Shown here one piece after another: positions 27,338-35,327 of a stretch of 56,797 nucleotides of DNA. Each line of letters starts with the position of its first letter. Position 1 is the first letter of the stretch. This DNA comes from Candidatus Aenigmatarchaeota archaeon (GTDB taxonomy: Archaea > Aenigmatarchaeota > Aenigmatarchaeia > QMZP01): positions 1-56,797 of the forward strand of contig JACPNN010000004.1 in assembly GCA_016185435.1 (NCBI GenBank), given 5' to 3'. Under the pieces are notes generated by a model, which saw only the letters and a list, made by a program, of their open reading frames with translations, was not told where the DNA came from and did not search any database. A program made the translations under genes and the position numbers.

Positions 27338-28156
27338 TCAAAGATATTGCTCTTCTTCTATTTCTTCCCCTTCCTTCTCGAATCTGGCTTTCTTTCTTGC
27401 CTTCTCTGGATCTGAAGGAGCAGTTTCGGTTTTTGCTGGCACTGTGACGCTCTTCACCTTTTCCTCCCCTCTTGCGGTCACAACTGTGTGCCCATGCTGT
27501 TCTCGTATTCCGTTATCGTGCTTTGGCTCATTCCTTTGCTTTTCGGCATCCGATGCGTCTTTTCCTGCTGCTGCAGCATCGGCCTTTTCGATTGCGGCCA
27601 TGTGCTCGGCCTCTTCAAGATGGTTTACGGCTGCTTCGTCGGGGCCTGCTTTTTTGGCCTGGCTCTTCTGCCACTGCTCAAAGGCAGAGGCAAGCTTGGC
27701 TTTTATCTTCTCCTTCTCCTGCCCAAAGTAGGCATCGAATTCCTTGGTGAGCCCGAGTATTTTGGTGTTGCCTTTCTCCGCCCCTCTCACAAGGCCCATC
27801 TTTTCCAGCTGTTTTACATAGGCATAGGCCTTGTTTCCCTGAATCCTGATTATTTCTGCCTGCCTGACAGGCTCCCTGTAGGCTATCAAAGCCAGGGTTC
27901 TCTTGCACCCCTCTGAAAGGTCAGCATATGGCGACAGATGGGAGACTTTTGGCTGCAGATCCTGCCTGGCCTGCATCTGCCAGCCCTCATGGGTCTGTAT
28001 GATTTCTATCCCCCTTCCCTCGTATTCCTTCCTTATCTCTTCAAGCAGCTGCCTGACATAGCCCAAAGAGCTTATGCCAGCTATCCTGCCAATCTCCTCT
28101 ATCTTCAGGGGCTTCGGGGACATGAAGAGGGCCGCTTCAACCAGCTGCTTTTCCAT
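27338..28156 (-). CDS. scpB: Segregation and condensation protein B
   Basis: This is the kleisin-partner winged-helix protein of the SMC-ScpAB condensin. Residues 1-160 carry the two ScpB winged helices, with VEAALFMSPKPLKIEEI, LALIAYREPVRQAEI and the helix YVKQLEKMGLV. Residues about 175-272 form a long, charged, low-complexity tail that is not part of the usual ScpB core and is probably disordered. It lies with scpA and one small membrane protein gene in one cluster. The SMC gene itself is not in the window. Confidence 0.9.
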   Translation of the reverse strand: MEKQLVEAALFMSPKPLKIEEIGRIAGISSLGYVRQLLEEIRKEYEGRGIEIIQTHEGWQMQARQDLQPKVSHLSPYADLSEGCKRTLALIAYREPVRQAEIIRIQGNKAYAYVKQLEKMGLVRGAEKGNTKILGLTKEFDAYFGQEKEKIKAKLASAFEQWQKSQAKKAGPDEAAVNHLEEAEHMAAIEKADAAAAGKDASDAEKQRNEPKHDNGIREQHGHTVVTARGEEKVKSVTVPAKTETAPSDPEKARKKARFEKEGEEIEEEQYL

Positions 28157-28193
28157 GAGAAATAATAGGCTAAAGGAGGTTAAATTGCTGAAC

Positions 28194-28556
28194 TCACTTT
28201 GGCTTTTCCTTCATCCTCTGGGCCCTTTCCCAGAAGGCATGGCTGATGACGACAAAGAAGGCAAGTATCATTATTTCAAGGACAAGCTGGGTGGAGAATG
28301 CCCAGAACTGCGACAGGGAAAGATGAACGGCTGAAGAAAGGGCCGCAAGAACCAGGACAAGGCTTATAAGGAGGTTTGAGTTGTAGCTTTCCTTTATCCT
28401 GTAGCTTGCAAGGAGCGTCAGGCTCACTATTATAAGGATAAGGCTCATGAGCAGGCTGTCGAATACTTTTATGCTGCTGACGATTACAAGTACAATAAAC
28501 AGCAGCATGGCGGCATTGAGAAGGCCGTAATAGCCGAGGTTTTCAAGGTACTTCAT
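28194..28556 (-). CDS. Small multi-pass membrane protein (120 aa)
   Basis: Four hydrophobic helices cover almost the whole length, with a basic C-terminal tail (RAQRMKEKPK). No family is recognised. It lies between scpB (37 bp) and scpA (142 bp) on the same strand. Confidence 0.6.
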   Translation of the reverse strand: MKYLENLGYYGLLNAAMLLFIVLVIVSSIKVFDSLLMSLILIIVSLTLLASYRIKESYNSNLLISLVLVLAALSSAVHLSLSQFWAFSTQLVLEIMILAFFVVISHAFWERAQRMKEKPK

Positions 28557-28698
28557 TATTTTAATTGGGCTTTGTGGTATAAATGGCAGACCTGACAGTA
28601 TCAGATAGCCAATGCTCTGTGCCGGCTGTATTGCAAGAAAGATGGCCTCTATTCTGGCCTATAGGCTAAATCAGGTGTGTCCATGGGAAAACAGGGGT

Positions 28699-29385
28699 TC
28701 AATTCTCCCTCTTCTTGACGAATATCTCGTCGAAATACTTCTCCTGCCTGCATGCCACTTTCTTCTCGTGATCAAGGTAGATGAGGGGGAGGAAAGCATT
28801 CACCACTTCCTCCCTCTCCCACTTCGGCACTATGCTCGAGAACTGGACCTCCTCCTTCTTCAGCCTTGCCATCAGGCTGTCAATCTTCCTGTACAGGCTC
28901 TCTATCCTCTGGGATATGTTCTCCCTGGTCAGCTTCATCTCGAATGTGGCCCTTGAAAGCTTGGTATAGCGCCTCTGCTCTGTTGACATGGCTCTCTTCA
29001 ACGCCCTCACAAGATCCTCGACCATTACCTTCCTCCTCGGCTGCCTCCTGGAGGGTATGTCAAAAGCTGCTATATCCAGCTTCTCGCCTGAGCCGTTCTC
29101 TTCTCCAGGCTCCATTTCCCCATCAGAAAGCATCTCTGCCTGGGGCTCAAGGAAGTGGAGATGGTCAGACTTCATCCTGAGGAGTATGGCCGCTATTATC
29201 ACATACTTGGCCGGTATCTTGAAGTCAAGCATATCCAGCCTCTTGATGTGGCTTACAAAGGAATCGGTAAGGGCATTGAGATCGATGTCCCAGGGGTCAA
29301 GGGCCTCTATGGCGATTATCTTGTAGAGCACCTGCTCCCACGGGTAGTCATTGACAATCATGTCCAGAATCTGCCTGGCGTCCAT
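28699..29385 (-). CDS. scpA: Segregation and condensation protein A
   Basis: This 228-residue kleisin subunit bridges SMC heads. It has the family's N-terminal ALDPWDIDLNALT segment, the KYVIIAAILLRMKSDHL helix and a C-terminal winged helix containing EREEVVNAFLPLIYLDHEKK. A charged linker (about 85-115) is typical. I chose the ATG at 29385, where the protein reads MDARQILDMI, rather than a 14-residue extension. The last codons overlap nothing else. Confidence 0.88.
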   Translation of the reverse strand: MDARQILDMIVNDYPWEQVLYKIIAIEALDPWDIDLNALTDSFVSHIKRLDMLDFKIPAKYVIIAAILLRMKSDHLHFLEPQAEMLSDGEMEPGEENGSGEKLDIAAFDIPSRRQPRRKVMVEDLVRALKRAMSTEQRRYTKLSRATFEMKLTRENISQRIESLYRKIDSLMARLKKEEVQFSSIVPKWEREEVVNAFLPLIYLDHEKKVACRQEKYFDEIFVKKREN

Positions 29386-29465
29386 AATAATATTATGGAG
29401 GGGGCATATATTATTGGCGGCTGGCAAGCTGCCGTCTGTCGGCTCATGTTCTGCAAATGCCGGGT

Positions 29466-29780
29466 TTAGACAGTTGGGGGGGCGGTGGAGGTGGTGCAGT
29501 CGAAAGAGCTGGCAGACCTGCCCAACTCGTCTGCGCAGCTTCTTGTGATTATCTGGTTGTTTTCCTTCGCAAAGGGCTTGGGGATCTCCCAGTCAATAGG
29601 CATCGTGTTCAGGCTGGCGCAGGTTGCCCTTGCATTGAGCTCGCAGTTCTTACGGAATTCAGCCAGCACGCCCACATTCCCTGCGCTCTTGGCGAATATT
29701 GACAGCACGACTAAAGCGACAACCAGTATGACAAGGGCTGCGACAACAATCCACATCGTCTGGCTGAGGCCTTTGACCAT
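29466..29780 (-). CDS. Pilin-like protein 1 with class III signal peptide
   Basis: The 104-residue product starts MVKGLSQTMW, followed by about 22 hydrophobic residues. This is a class III (type IV pilin-like) signal, expected to be cut after Gly4 by an archaeal prepilin peptidase. The mature part has paired cysteines and the shared motif MPIDWEIPK. It is one of five adjacent paralogues with the same layout. No assembly ATPase or peptidase gene is nearby. Confidence 0.75.
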   Translation of the reverse strand: MVKGLSQTMWIVVAALVILVVALVVLSIFAKSAGNVGVLAEFRKNCELNARATCASLNTMPIDWEIPKPFAKENNQIITRSCADELGRSASSFDCTTSTAPPTV

Positions 29781-29819
29781 ATATAATATTATATGTGACA
29801 GGGGGTAAATAAGTGTTTT

Positions 29820-30113
29820 CTATCCGCTCTCCGGAGGTATTGCATAACCATAAGCGGCGCATGATATGTTTTCTGTCTTGGGAAATGTGACATTGTAGCA
29901 GCTGACGGGCTTATCCGTTACTGTTTCTGGAATGGGTATCAGCCAGTCGATTGGCAAAACTTTCAAGGATTGGCAGCTTAATCTTGCTTTCAGTTCGCAG
30001 TTTTGTATAAATTTGTTCTTATCTCTGTCAATAGGTGTGGGAATTGGTGTGAGTAGGGCAAATGTCAACAAAAGAACAGCCAGAACTATAAGAAAGAGTA
30101 TTATGATCCACAT
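29820..30113 (-). CDS. Pilin-like protein 2, start uncertain
   Basis: The hydrophobic helix WIIILFLIVLAVLLLTFALL and the mature motif LPIDWLIPIPE with paired cysteines match its neighbours. The charged leader is unusual. The frame before the ATG at 30111-30113 reads SSGKKA, without a start codon, until another ATG far inside the upstream gene. Either translation begins at that ATG and gives almost no n-region, or it uses a nonstandard or distant start. A TATA-like GCTATAAAC lies near 30165-30173. Confidence 0.55.
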   Translation of the reverse strand: MWIIILFLIVLAVLLLTFALLTPIPTPIDRDKNKFIQNCELKARLSCQSLKVLPIDWLIPIPETVTDKPVSCYNVTFPKTENISCAAYGYAIPPESG

Positions 30114-30172
30114 GGCCTTTTTGCCTGAACTGTTCCTATTTCGTCCTGCTCTGGATTTATGGATGTTTATAG

Positions 30173-30454
30173 CTATCCGCTCCTGTTGCCGATGCCTGTC
30201 TCGCACTTGCATACGCCCGGCTTCATGCATCCCGGGAACTGGGAATAAGGCCTGGAGGAGCCTTCGACGCAGACGGACTGCCAGACCCTGCATGCGTCAG
30301 AGCATGTGTCGCCGCTTGCAATCTGCTGGCTCAGGTTTGCGACGGGCCTGAAGACGCTTGTAAAGCTTCCCATAAGGAGAAGGGCTATGACAAGGGCTAC
30401 AAGAACAGCGGCAATAATCCAGACTGTGTTGGAGAGGCCTTTTTCAGAAGGCAT
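30173..30454 (-). CDS. Pilin-like protein 3 with class III signal peptide
   Basis: This 93-residue paralogue begins MPSEKGLSNTVW followed by a 20-residue hydrophobic helix, with cleavage expected after the Gly in EKG. The mature region differs from its neighbours: it has six cysteines (C-S-D-A-C and CMKPGVCKC types) and lacks the LPIDW motif. I chose ATG 30454, 29 codons inside a longer open frame, because it puts the charged KG just before the helix. Confidence 0.65.
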   Translation of the reverse strand: MPSEKGLSNTVWIIAAVLVALVIALLLMGSFTSVFRPVANLSQQIASGDTCSDACRVWQSVCVEGSSRPYSQFPGCMKPGVCKCETGIGNRSG

Positions 30455-30464
30455 AAGGGCTCTT

Positions 30465-30776
30465 TTATGGATTCTGCGTCGGAGGCACAGGGAAGCCATA
30501 GGCGCTGCAGTCAGGCCTGGCGGGAGGGGGTGCAACTGCATTATAGCAGCTGATAAGGGTTTGGGAGCCTGATACGGCCTTTGGAATCTGCCAGTCTATG
30601 GGCAGGACTCCCAGGGACGAGCAGCTTGCAGTGGCCGAAAGCCTGCAGTTCTGAACGAATTGCACGGGGATGTTCCCTATTGATTTGCTGAAAATTGTAA
30701 GGATGACCAGCGCGACAATCAGGATGACGAGGGATGCGACAACAAGCCACATTGTGTTGGAAATGCCTTTTGCCAT
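30465..30776 (-). CDS. Pilin-like protein 4 with class III signal peptide
   Basis: This 103-residue paralogue begins MAKGISNTMW, has a 22-residue hydrophobic helix, and then shows C-x(6)-C with LPIDWQIPKAV. The close similarity to protein 1, also in the mature part, implies a local duplication. Its stop lies 10 bp before the next start, so the cluster is probably one transcript. Confidence 0.72.
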   Translation of the reverse strand: MAKGISNTMWLVVASLVILIVALVILTIFSKSIGNIPVQFVQNCRLSATASCSSLGVLPIDWQIPKAVSGSQTLISCYNAVAPPPARPDCSAYGFPVPPTQNP

Positions 30777-30866
30777 ATTTTAATAATTGTGCGCTACCCT
30801 CTTATATAGGTTCGAAAGAGCCTGACTATCCGCACTATATACGGCAGGCCGGCAAGCAGAAGGCAG

Positions 30867-31136
30867 TCATTTGGCCGTGAAAATTGAGCAGTCCTTTATG
30901 CCTGTGGCCTCAAGGCATGTCCTGTCGCCTGAATCAGTCCTGATTCTGGCCGAATCCCATCCCACAGGGAGGGAACCTGACTGGCATGTCACCGCAGCGC
31001 TTGTCCTGCAGCTTTCTGCGAAGCGGCTTATGCTGACTGCCACATTCGTGAACATGGTGAGGACTATGATTGCCACGACAAGGACTACCAGCGCAGTCAC
31101 AATGAGCCACATTGTTTCCGAGAGGCCATGAGCCAT
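30867..31136 (-). CDS. Pilin-like protein 5 with class III signal peptide
   Basis: This is the first gene of the cluster in transcription order (89 residues). It begins MAHGLSETMW, followed by a hydrophobic helix, two cysteine pairs and LPVGWDSARI, a diverged version of LPIDW. I chose ATG 31136, 20 codons inside a longer frame, so that HG directly precedes the helix. Confidence 0.68.
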   Translation of the reverse strand: MAHGLSETMWLIVTALVVLVVAIIVLTMFTNVAVSISRFAESCRTSAAVTCQSGSLPVGWDSARIRTDSGDRTCLEATGIKDCSIFTAK

Positions 31137-31305
31137 ATTACAATTTTGCACTTCAGGGGTTAAAAATAGGGGTGTCAGATTTTGCATTGCAGCCAAGCTG
31201 TTCTTGTAGCTTGATTGAATGCCAGAAGCATATTATCCGTATATCCGACAACTATTCACTACTGCAAGGATACACCTGTATATTCAAATGATATTCAATA
31301 GATAA

Positions 31306-31316
31306 GCTTTATATTT
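31306..31316 (+). promoter_or_regulatory. TATA box of the surface-protein run
   Basis: GCTTTATATTT lies about 70 bp before ATG 31384. Unlike most genes here, this one has a real leader with a Shine-Dalgarno site. Confidence 0.4.
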
Positions 31317-31366
31317 ACAAAGAATATACAGTCAGTATACAACCAATGGGACGAATTATTTCTATT

Positions 31367-31375
31367 AAAGGAGGG
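31367..31375 (+). promoter_or_regulatory. Strong Shine-Dalgarno site
   Basis: AAAGGAGGG is followed after 8 bp by ATG 31384. It fixes the start of the first surface protein gene and implies high expression. Confidence 0.6.
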
Positions 31376-31383
31376 ATGAAAAA

Positions 31384-32145
31384 ATGAAAGCTTTTGATAG
31401 ACTTAGGAAGGGCCAGGTAAACGTTTTCGGCAGGACCATTCCTTTGGCATTGCTTGCGATTGCAGCATTGGCAATACCAGTTGCAGCATTGCTTTTAACG
31501 TATATCCAAGTTACGGGCACAGCGCAGGTGAAGCAGTCAGTGACACTTAACGCCATGGAAAGCACATTTAAGTACAACATACTATCTCTGCAGAACTTTT
31601 CTGGTCAAGGTATAACATCCTTCAGCTGGTCGACGAACAATACAAATGTTCCTGGAGGGAAGATGGTTGGTGGCGACGAGCAGGATGTAGGCCTGCTTTT
31701 GAGCAACTATGCAGAAATTGCAGCAAACACCACTATCGACGTGCAGACAAATTATACTAATTCCACAGGAGGACCAATTGGAGGTGTTTATCAGAACTGT
31801 ATAGATGTCAATGTAACGATATGGAACGAATTTACACCTTCAAACAATGTGAATTGTACGGCTGCTATAGGAAACGAAGCTTTGTGCAATTCTTTTGGAT
31901 ACTGTACCTATAATACTACCAGTACTATCTGCAAAGGAAATGAGATGTGCAAAGGCAGTCAGGTATTATCATCATGCAATCTTACTGCAGACAAAATAAC
32001 AACAAACACCCCGATAACAGTCGCAGCAAGACCAAACCAATTGGATCCGACAATACCTAGAGAGGACTGGATATGCATAAAGCACGAGTGGCACATAGCT
32101 GCTGTTCCTGGGACATATGGATTCAACGTGCAAATTAAGCCCTAG
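31384..32145 (+). CDS. Secreted surface protein, possibly TasA-like
   Basis: The 253-residue product has a basic start, a long hydrophobic signal (about 17-40) ending in YIQVTGTAQV, and an extracellular beta-rich part with many Asn-X-Ser/Thr sequons and six cysteines. The next gene's signal ends in the very similar YITVTGSAQL. The short beta-sandwich design resembles TasA/camelysin-type fibre proteins, but this is a loose structural guess. Strong Shine-Dalgarno and AT-rich promoter DNA suggest abundant expression. Confidence 0.6.
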   Translation: MKAFDRLRKGQVNVFGRTIPLALLAIAALAIPVAALLLTYIQVTGTAQVKQSVTLNAMESTFKYNILSLQNFSGQGITSFSWSTNNTNVPGGKMVGGDEQDVGLLLSNYAEIAANTTIDVQTNYTNSTGGPIGGVYQNCIDVNVTIWNEFTPSNNVNCTAAIGNEALCNSFGYCTYNTTSTICKGNEMCKGSQVLSSCNLTADKITTNTPITVAARPNQLDPTIPREDWICIKHEWHIAAVPGTYGFNVQIKP

Positions 32146-32169
32146 CAATCATGATAGGATATTTTCATT

Positions 32170-32217
32170 CTTTTTTTTGATTTAGTTATTATCACCGAAG
32201 GTAATACATTGCCTTCG
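32170..32217 (+). terminator. T-run and small hairpin between surface protein genes
   Basis: TTTTTTTT near 32171-32178 is followed by CGAAGG (32196-32201) and CCTTCG (32212-32217) around a 10-base loop. This may be a partial terminator separating the highly expressed first gene from the rest, or an mRNA element for the next gene. Confidence 0.35.
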
Positions 32218-32242
32218 TTATTATAGAAAATGATGGAAAAAT

Positions 32243-33004
32243 ATGGAGAACGAAATAAGCAAATGGAGTAGGATATGGCTTCTTTTATCGCCAGTCTTTG
32301 CCCTAGCTATCCTTTCTTTATACATAACAGTCACTGGTTCTGCACAGCTTGACGCCAATCCTGATATTGCTGCCTGGTGGTCCTTCGAGGAAGGCTCAGG
32401 TAACACGACTGACGATATCTCTCAGAACATCAACACAGGAACTCTAAAGCCTGACTGCTCGACTTCAAACTGCCCTACGTGGGTAACAGGGAAGAAAAGC
32501 AATGGAATGCAGTTTGACGGAGTGGATGAGTATATAGATATACTTCCTTCATCAAGCTTAGACTTAGTTTCCAAAATTTCCATAGAAACATGGGTAAACC
32601 ATACTGTATCAGCCTCACAATTTATAGTTAGCAAAAGAATTTCAGGGAGTGATGATGCATATGAGCTTGCTACCTGCACTTCACCAGTTGGAGAAGCTTG
32701 TTTTGCTGTATTTATTGGCAATGTGAGAAAATTTGTTGAATCTGATGAGGCTCTTTCATTAAATACATGGCATCATATTGTCGGAACATATGATAGCATA
32801 AACCTTAAAATCTACGTTGATGGTGTTCTGAAGAACACTGTACCTCAAACTGGAAACATCGATACAACAACTGATCCTGTAAGAATCGGCTGGGGATACG
32901 ATAATAGCTATGCATGGAAAGGTGTAATCGACAATGTACGCATCTGGAACCGTGCCTTGACAGCAGATGAGGTAGCAAGCCTTTATGCAAAAGGTGGGGG
33001 CTGA
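32243..33004 (+). CDS. Secreted LamG/concanavalin-like domain protein
   Basis: The 253-residue product has a hydrophobic signal (about 10-30) and then one LamG-type jelly roll. Visible hallmarks are AAWWSFEEGSGNTTDD, MQFDGVDEYIDI, SISIE-like TWVNH, LNTWHHIVGTYD, KIYVDGVLKNT and IDNVRIWNRALTADEV near the end. These domains bind carbohydrate or protein ligands. The stop TGA 33002-33004 is one base before the next ATG, so it is cotranscribed with the following gene. Confidence 0.85.
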   Translation: MENEISKWSRIWLLLSPVFALAILSLYITVTGSAQLDANPDIAAWWSFEEGSGNTTDDISQNINTGTLKPDCSTSNCPTWVTGKKSNGMQFDGVDEYIDILPSSSLDLVSKISIETWVNHTVSASQFIVSKRISGSDDAYELATCTSPVGEACFAVFIGNVRKFVESDEALSLNTWHHIVGTYDSINLKIYVDGVLKNTVPQTGNIDTTTDPVRIGWGYDNSYAWKGVIDNVRIWNRALTADEVASLYAKGGG

Positions 33005-33005
33005 T

Positions 33006-34877
33006 ATGAAGGGAATACCGCCTTTAATAACAGCGATTTACATGGTATTCATAGCCGGCAATGCTACCGCTGCATCAAATATAACCATACAATCCGATAT
33101 CCATGTCGATATACTTGACGACTTCAATGATGTGTTCGTGGCAGGGGGCCAAGAAAATGCAATTTTCAAGCTTACCAATACCCTCGGCATTGACTTAAGC
33201 ATAGTTCTTATGATATTAGCAGTCAATGTCACTAACGATATCGACCAGAATGAATTTGGACTTGCGGCAGTAATTGACGGCACTCCTTTCAATTGCCAGA
33301 AACAGGATCCATTCCTTACTCCATATCCTAGGAATTTCGAGAGATGGGAATGCAGAACAGTCGGCGGAAATTACACGCTTCCTGCTCTGGCGACAAGAAA
33401 TCTAACGCTAACCTTCAGCCTGAATATAGCGGCATCACCTCAGCCGGCAATCAACTATACGTTAGACATCAAGGTAGCTGATGTAATACCGCCGAGAGTC
33501 GCGTCAATGAGCATAATCCCAATTGTCCAGCCGGACCTTGTCGGACCTGGACTGCATAGCCTAACAGTCACGTTCAATGAGGAGATGGACAATTCAACAC
33601 CTTTGAATGCCACATTCAGCCCTATTTTCGGCCCTTATGGAACAGAAAATGAGATCAATTCTATAGAAAATTCAACACTGATCCCGAATGGCTGGATTGA
33701 TAACAGGACGTGGAGGGGGATATTTTTGATTACAGCCTCGACACCCAATGGGCGACACAGAATAAGGCTGACGGGAGCAAAGGACGTATCGGGAAATATT
33801 ATGGCCATGAATACAGTAGGATCTTTTGTGGTTGATACGCAGGCGCCGCAGATAACGGCTGCTTTCTCACCAACAGTCTACTCCAGCCAAAATCTTACCC
33901 TCTCAGTTGATGCCTTCGATCGAGGGGTAGGCATAGAGTCTGCAGAGGTGGAGATTGGCTCAAGTGTGCCCCCTACTCCATACAACCTTAGTTTCGGCTT
34001 TGGAAGGCTTAGATTTCCGCTTGACATCGTACTCTTTCCTCCCCGCTTTGTCCAGATAGAAAGCTGGTTTACCAACATCACAGCTGGAAATATTTCGAAT
34101 GGCTCGCATACAGCCACCTTCAGGGTAAGGGACAGGGTTGGAAACGAGAATACGACAGATATTCAGTTTGAGGTTCTTGCCAATACAAAATCCATAGGAG
34201 GCAAGATAGCATTCCTTTGCAGGAATAACCCTGTTTTTATCGGAGGCAACTTTACATGCAACTACAGGATTGAGGATGAGGTCATTGCATGGCTGAGGAG
34301 CAAAGGCTGGGCAGTGGACGTCAAAAGATACAATACATGGACAGAGGCTGAGCTGGCGACAAGAAATCTGATTGCGTGCAGCGACGAGCTGTTTGCATGC
34401 AATCCTAGACCAGGGAGCGCTGCTTATAAGAGACACATACTTTCCGGCCAGCCTTTTGCCGAAATAGCCGATTCGAGATTGATAATGGGGGCAAGAAGTT
34501 TTGGTTATTCTTTATCCCCTGCATCGTTTTCAAGCCAGATATCCACAAACCTGTTCATAACCCAGGCAGATCCTATAACATCGGGCCACTTTCTTGGGCA
34601 GCCTATATTCGCCTCCCCGAAAAGGGTTGGAATTCTGCTTGATCTGTTTCTAAGACCGGAAGCCATTGATTTGGCCGATTTTGGAGGCGCCCCGGCAGGC
34701 ATTTTAGGGAGTTCAGCAATTTTCAGGGTTAATAAAATAGGATCCCATGGAAGGTATTTGTGGCTTGGCTGGTTCAGTTCAGACGCTTTGCCTGCAGATC
34801 TGAACATTAAAGGAAATGAATTCTTCCAGAAATCTGTGAGCTGGACGCAGTGCGGAAATGCACTCGGATGTGTGTGA
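33006..34877 (+). CDS. Large secreted protein with Ig-like and Rossmann-like parts
   Basis: This 623-residue protein has a signal peptide (1-24). Beta-sandwich domains follow, including an Ig-like domain with TFNEEMDNSTP and V-DTQAPQITAAF junctions. A C-terminal region (about 385-623) begins GGKIAFLC and contains a mixed alpha/beta pattern with YLWLGWFSSD. That pattern recalls the amidotransferase-like module at the front of the giant surface protein. ATG 33006 is preferred over an earlier start because it directly abuts the upstream stop and begins MKGIPPLITAIYM. Many sequons suggest glycosylation. Confidence 0.7.
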   Translation: MKGIPPLITAIYMVFIAGNATAASNITIQSDIHVDILDDFNDVFVAGGQENAIFKLTNTLGIDLSIVLMILAVNVTNDIDQNEFGLAAVIDGTPFNCQKQDPFLTPYPRNFERWECRTVGGNYTLPALATRNLTLTFSLNIAASPQPAINYTLDIKVADVIPPRVASMSIIPIVQPDLVGPGLHSLTVTFNEEMDNSTPLNATFSPIFGPYGTENEINSIENSTLIPNGWIDNRTWRGIFLITASTPNGRHRIRLTGAKDVSGNIMAMNTVGSFVVDTQAPQITAAFSPTVYSSQNLTLSVDAFDRGVGIESAEVEIGSSVPPTPYNLSFGFGRLRFPLDIVLFPPRFVQIESWFTNITAGNISNGSHTATFRVRDRVGNENTTDIQFEVLANTKSIGGKIAFLCRNNPVFIGGNFTCNYRIEDEVIAWLRSKGWAVDVKRYNTWTEAELATRNLIACSDELFACNPRPGSAAYKRHILSGQPFAEIADSRLIMGARSFGYSLSPASFSSQISTNLFITQADPITSGHFLGQPIFASPKRVGILLDLFLRPEAIDLADFGGAPAGILGSSAIFRVNKIGSHGRYLWLGWFSSDALPADLNIKGNEFFQKSVSWTQCGNALGCV

Positions 34878-35081
34878 TAAAGCAGGCTATCTCATATACA
34901 ACTCAATTACGCACCTTCAGTAGCTAAAATTTTTTATACATTTATATCCTTTCCCTGAGGACTATTTTTCCATCTTTTATGTATGCCTGTTTCTGCGTAC
35001 TGCGGTACAAAATCCAGACAAAAGCACTACACATAGGCTACATAATTTTTTATACTAACAGGAGGAGACATTTACAGGCCT

Positions 35082-35327
35082 GTGGTAAAAATGGTCGGAA
35101 CCTTTTCAAGCTTAACTATTTTGGCATACGGAACGAGGATGCCTGCAATACAAGCTCTTTCATTCTCCTTTGTGCAACCAATGGGAGGTGCGCCGAGCGA
35201 GGGGCGCATTATCAAGGCAGTTTTACAAGCCTTGGGGCGGCCGGATCTGGATTTTGTCATGGCATGGAATGACAGACAGCTGAAGGCCGCCCTAAGTACC
35301 CAAATAAAGGAGGTGAATGAGAAGTGA
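35082..35327 (+). CDS. Hypothetical small protein coupled to next gene
   Basis: The GTG-initiated frame encodes 81 residues. Its stop overlaps the next start as GTGA (35324-35327), and the next gene's perfect Shine-Dalgarno lies inside its last codons. Such coupling is typical of real genes. The protein is soluble with a C-terminal helix (AVLQALGRPDLDFVMAWNDR). No family is recognised. A different frame (34979-35272) is open too, so I keep moderate doubt. Confidence 0.4.
   Translation: MVKMVGTFSSLTILAYGTRMPAIQALSFSFVQPMGGAPSEGRIIKAVLQALGRPDLDFVMAWNDRQLKAALSTQIKEVNEK
35306..35316 (+). promoter_or_regulatory. Perfect Shine-Dalgarno site before a GTG start
   Basis: AAAGGAGGTGA is followed after 7 bp by GTG 35324. 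It decides this non-ATG start. Confidence 0.65.

Noticed and set aside
28580-28720. A GGGGTTCAATTCTCCC stretch resembling a tRNA T-arm
   Set aside because: It overlaps the 3' end of scpA, the stem has a mismatch, and no acceptor, D- or anticodon arm can be built around it, even allowing for introns.
29820-30293. Long reading frame of 157 codons covering pilin-like gene 2
   Set aside because: The first 40 codons lie inside the coding part of pilin-like gene 3 in another frame and look like shadow sequence.
34979-35272. 97-codon frame upstream of the secreted glycoprotein gene
   Set aside because: It competes with a frame that is translationally coupled to the next gene and has no better start; composition is not protein-like.
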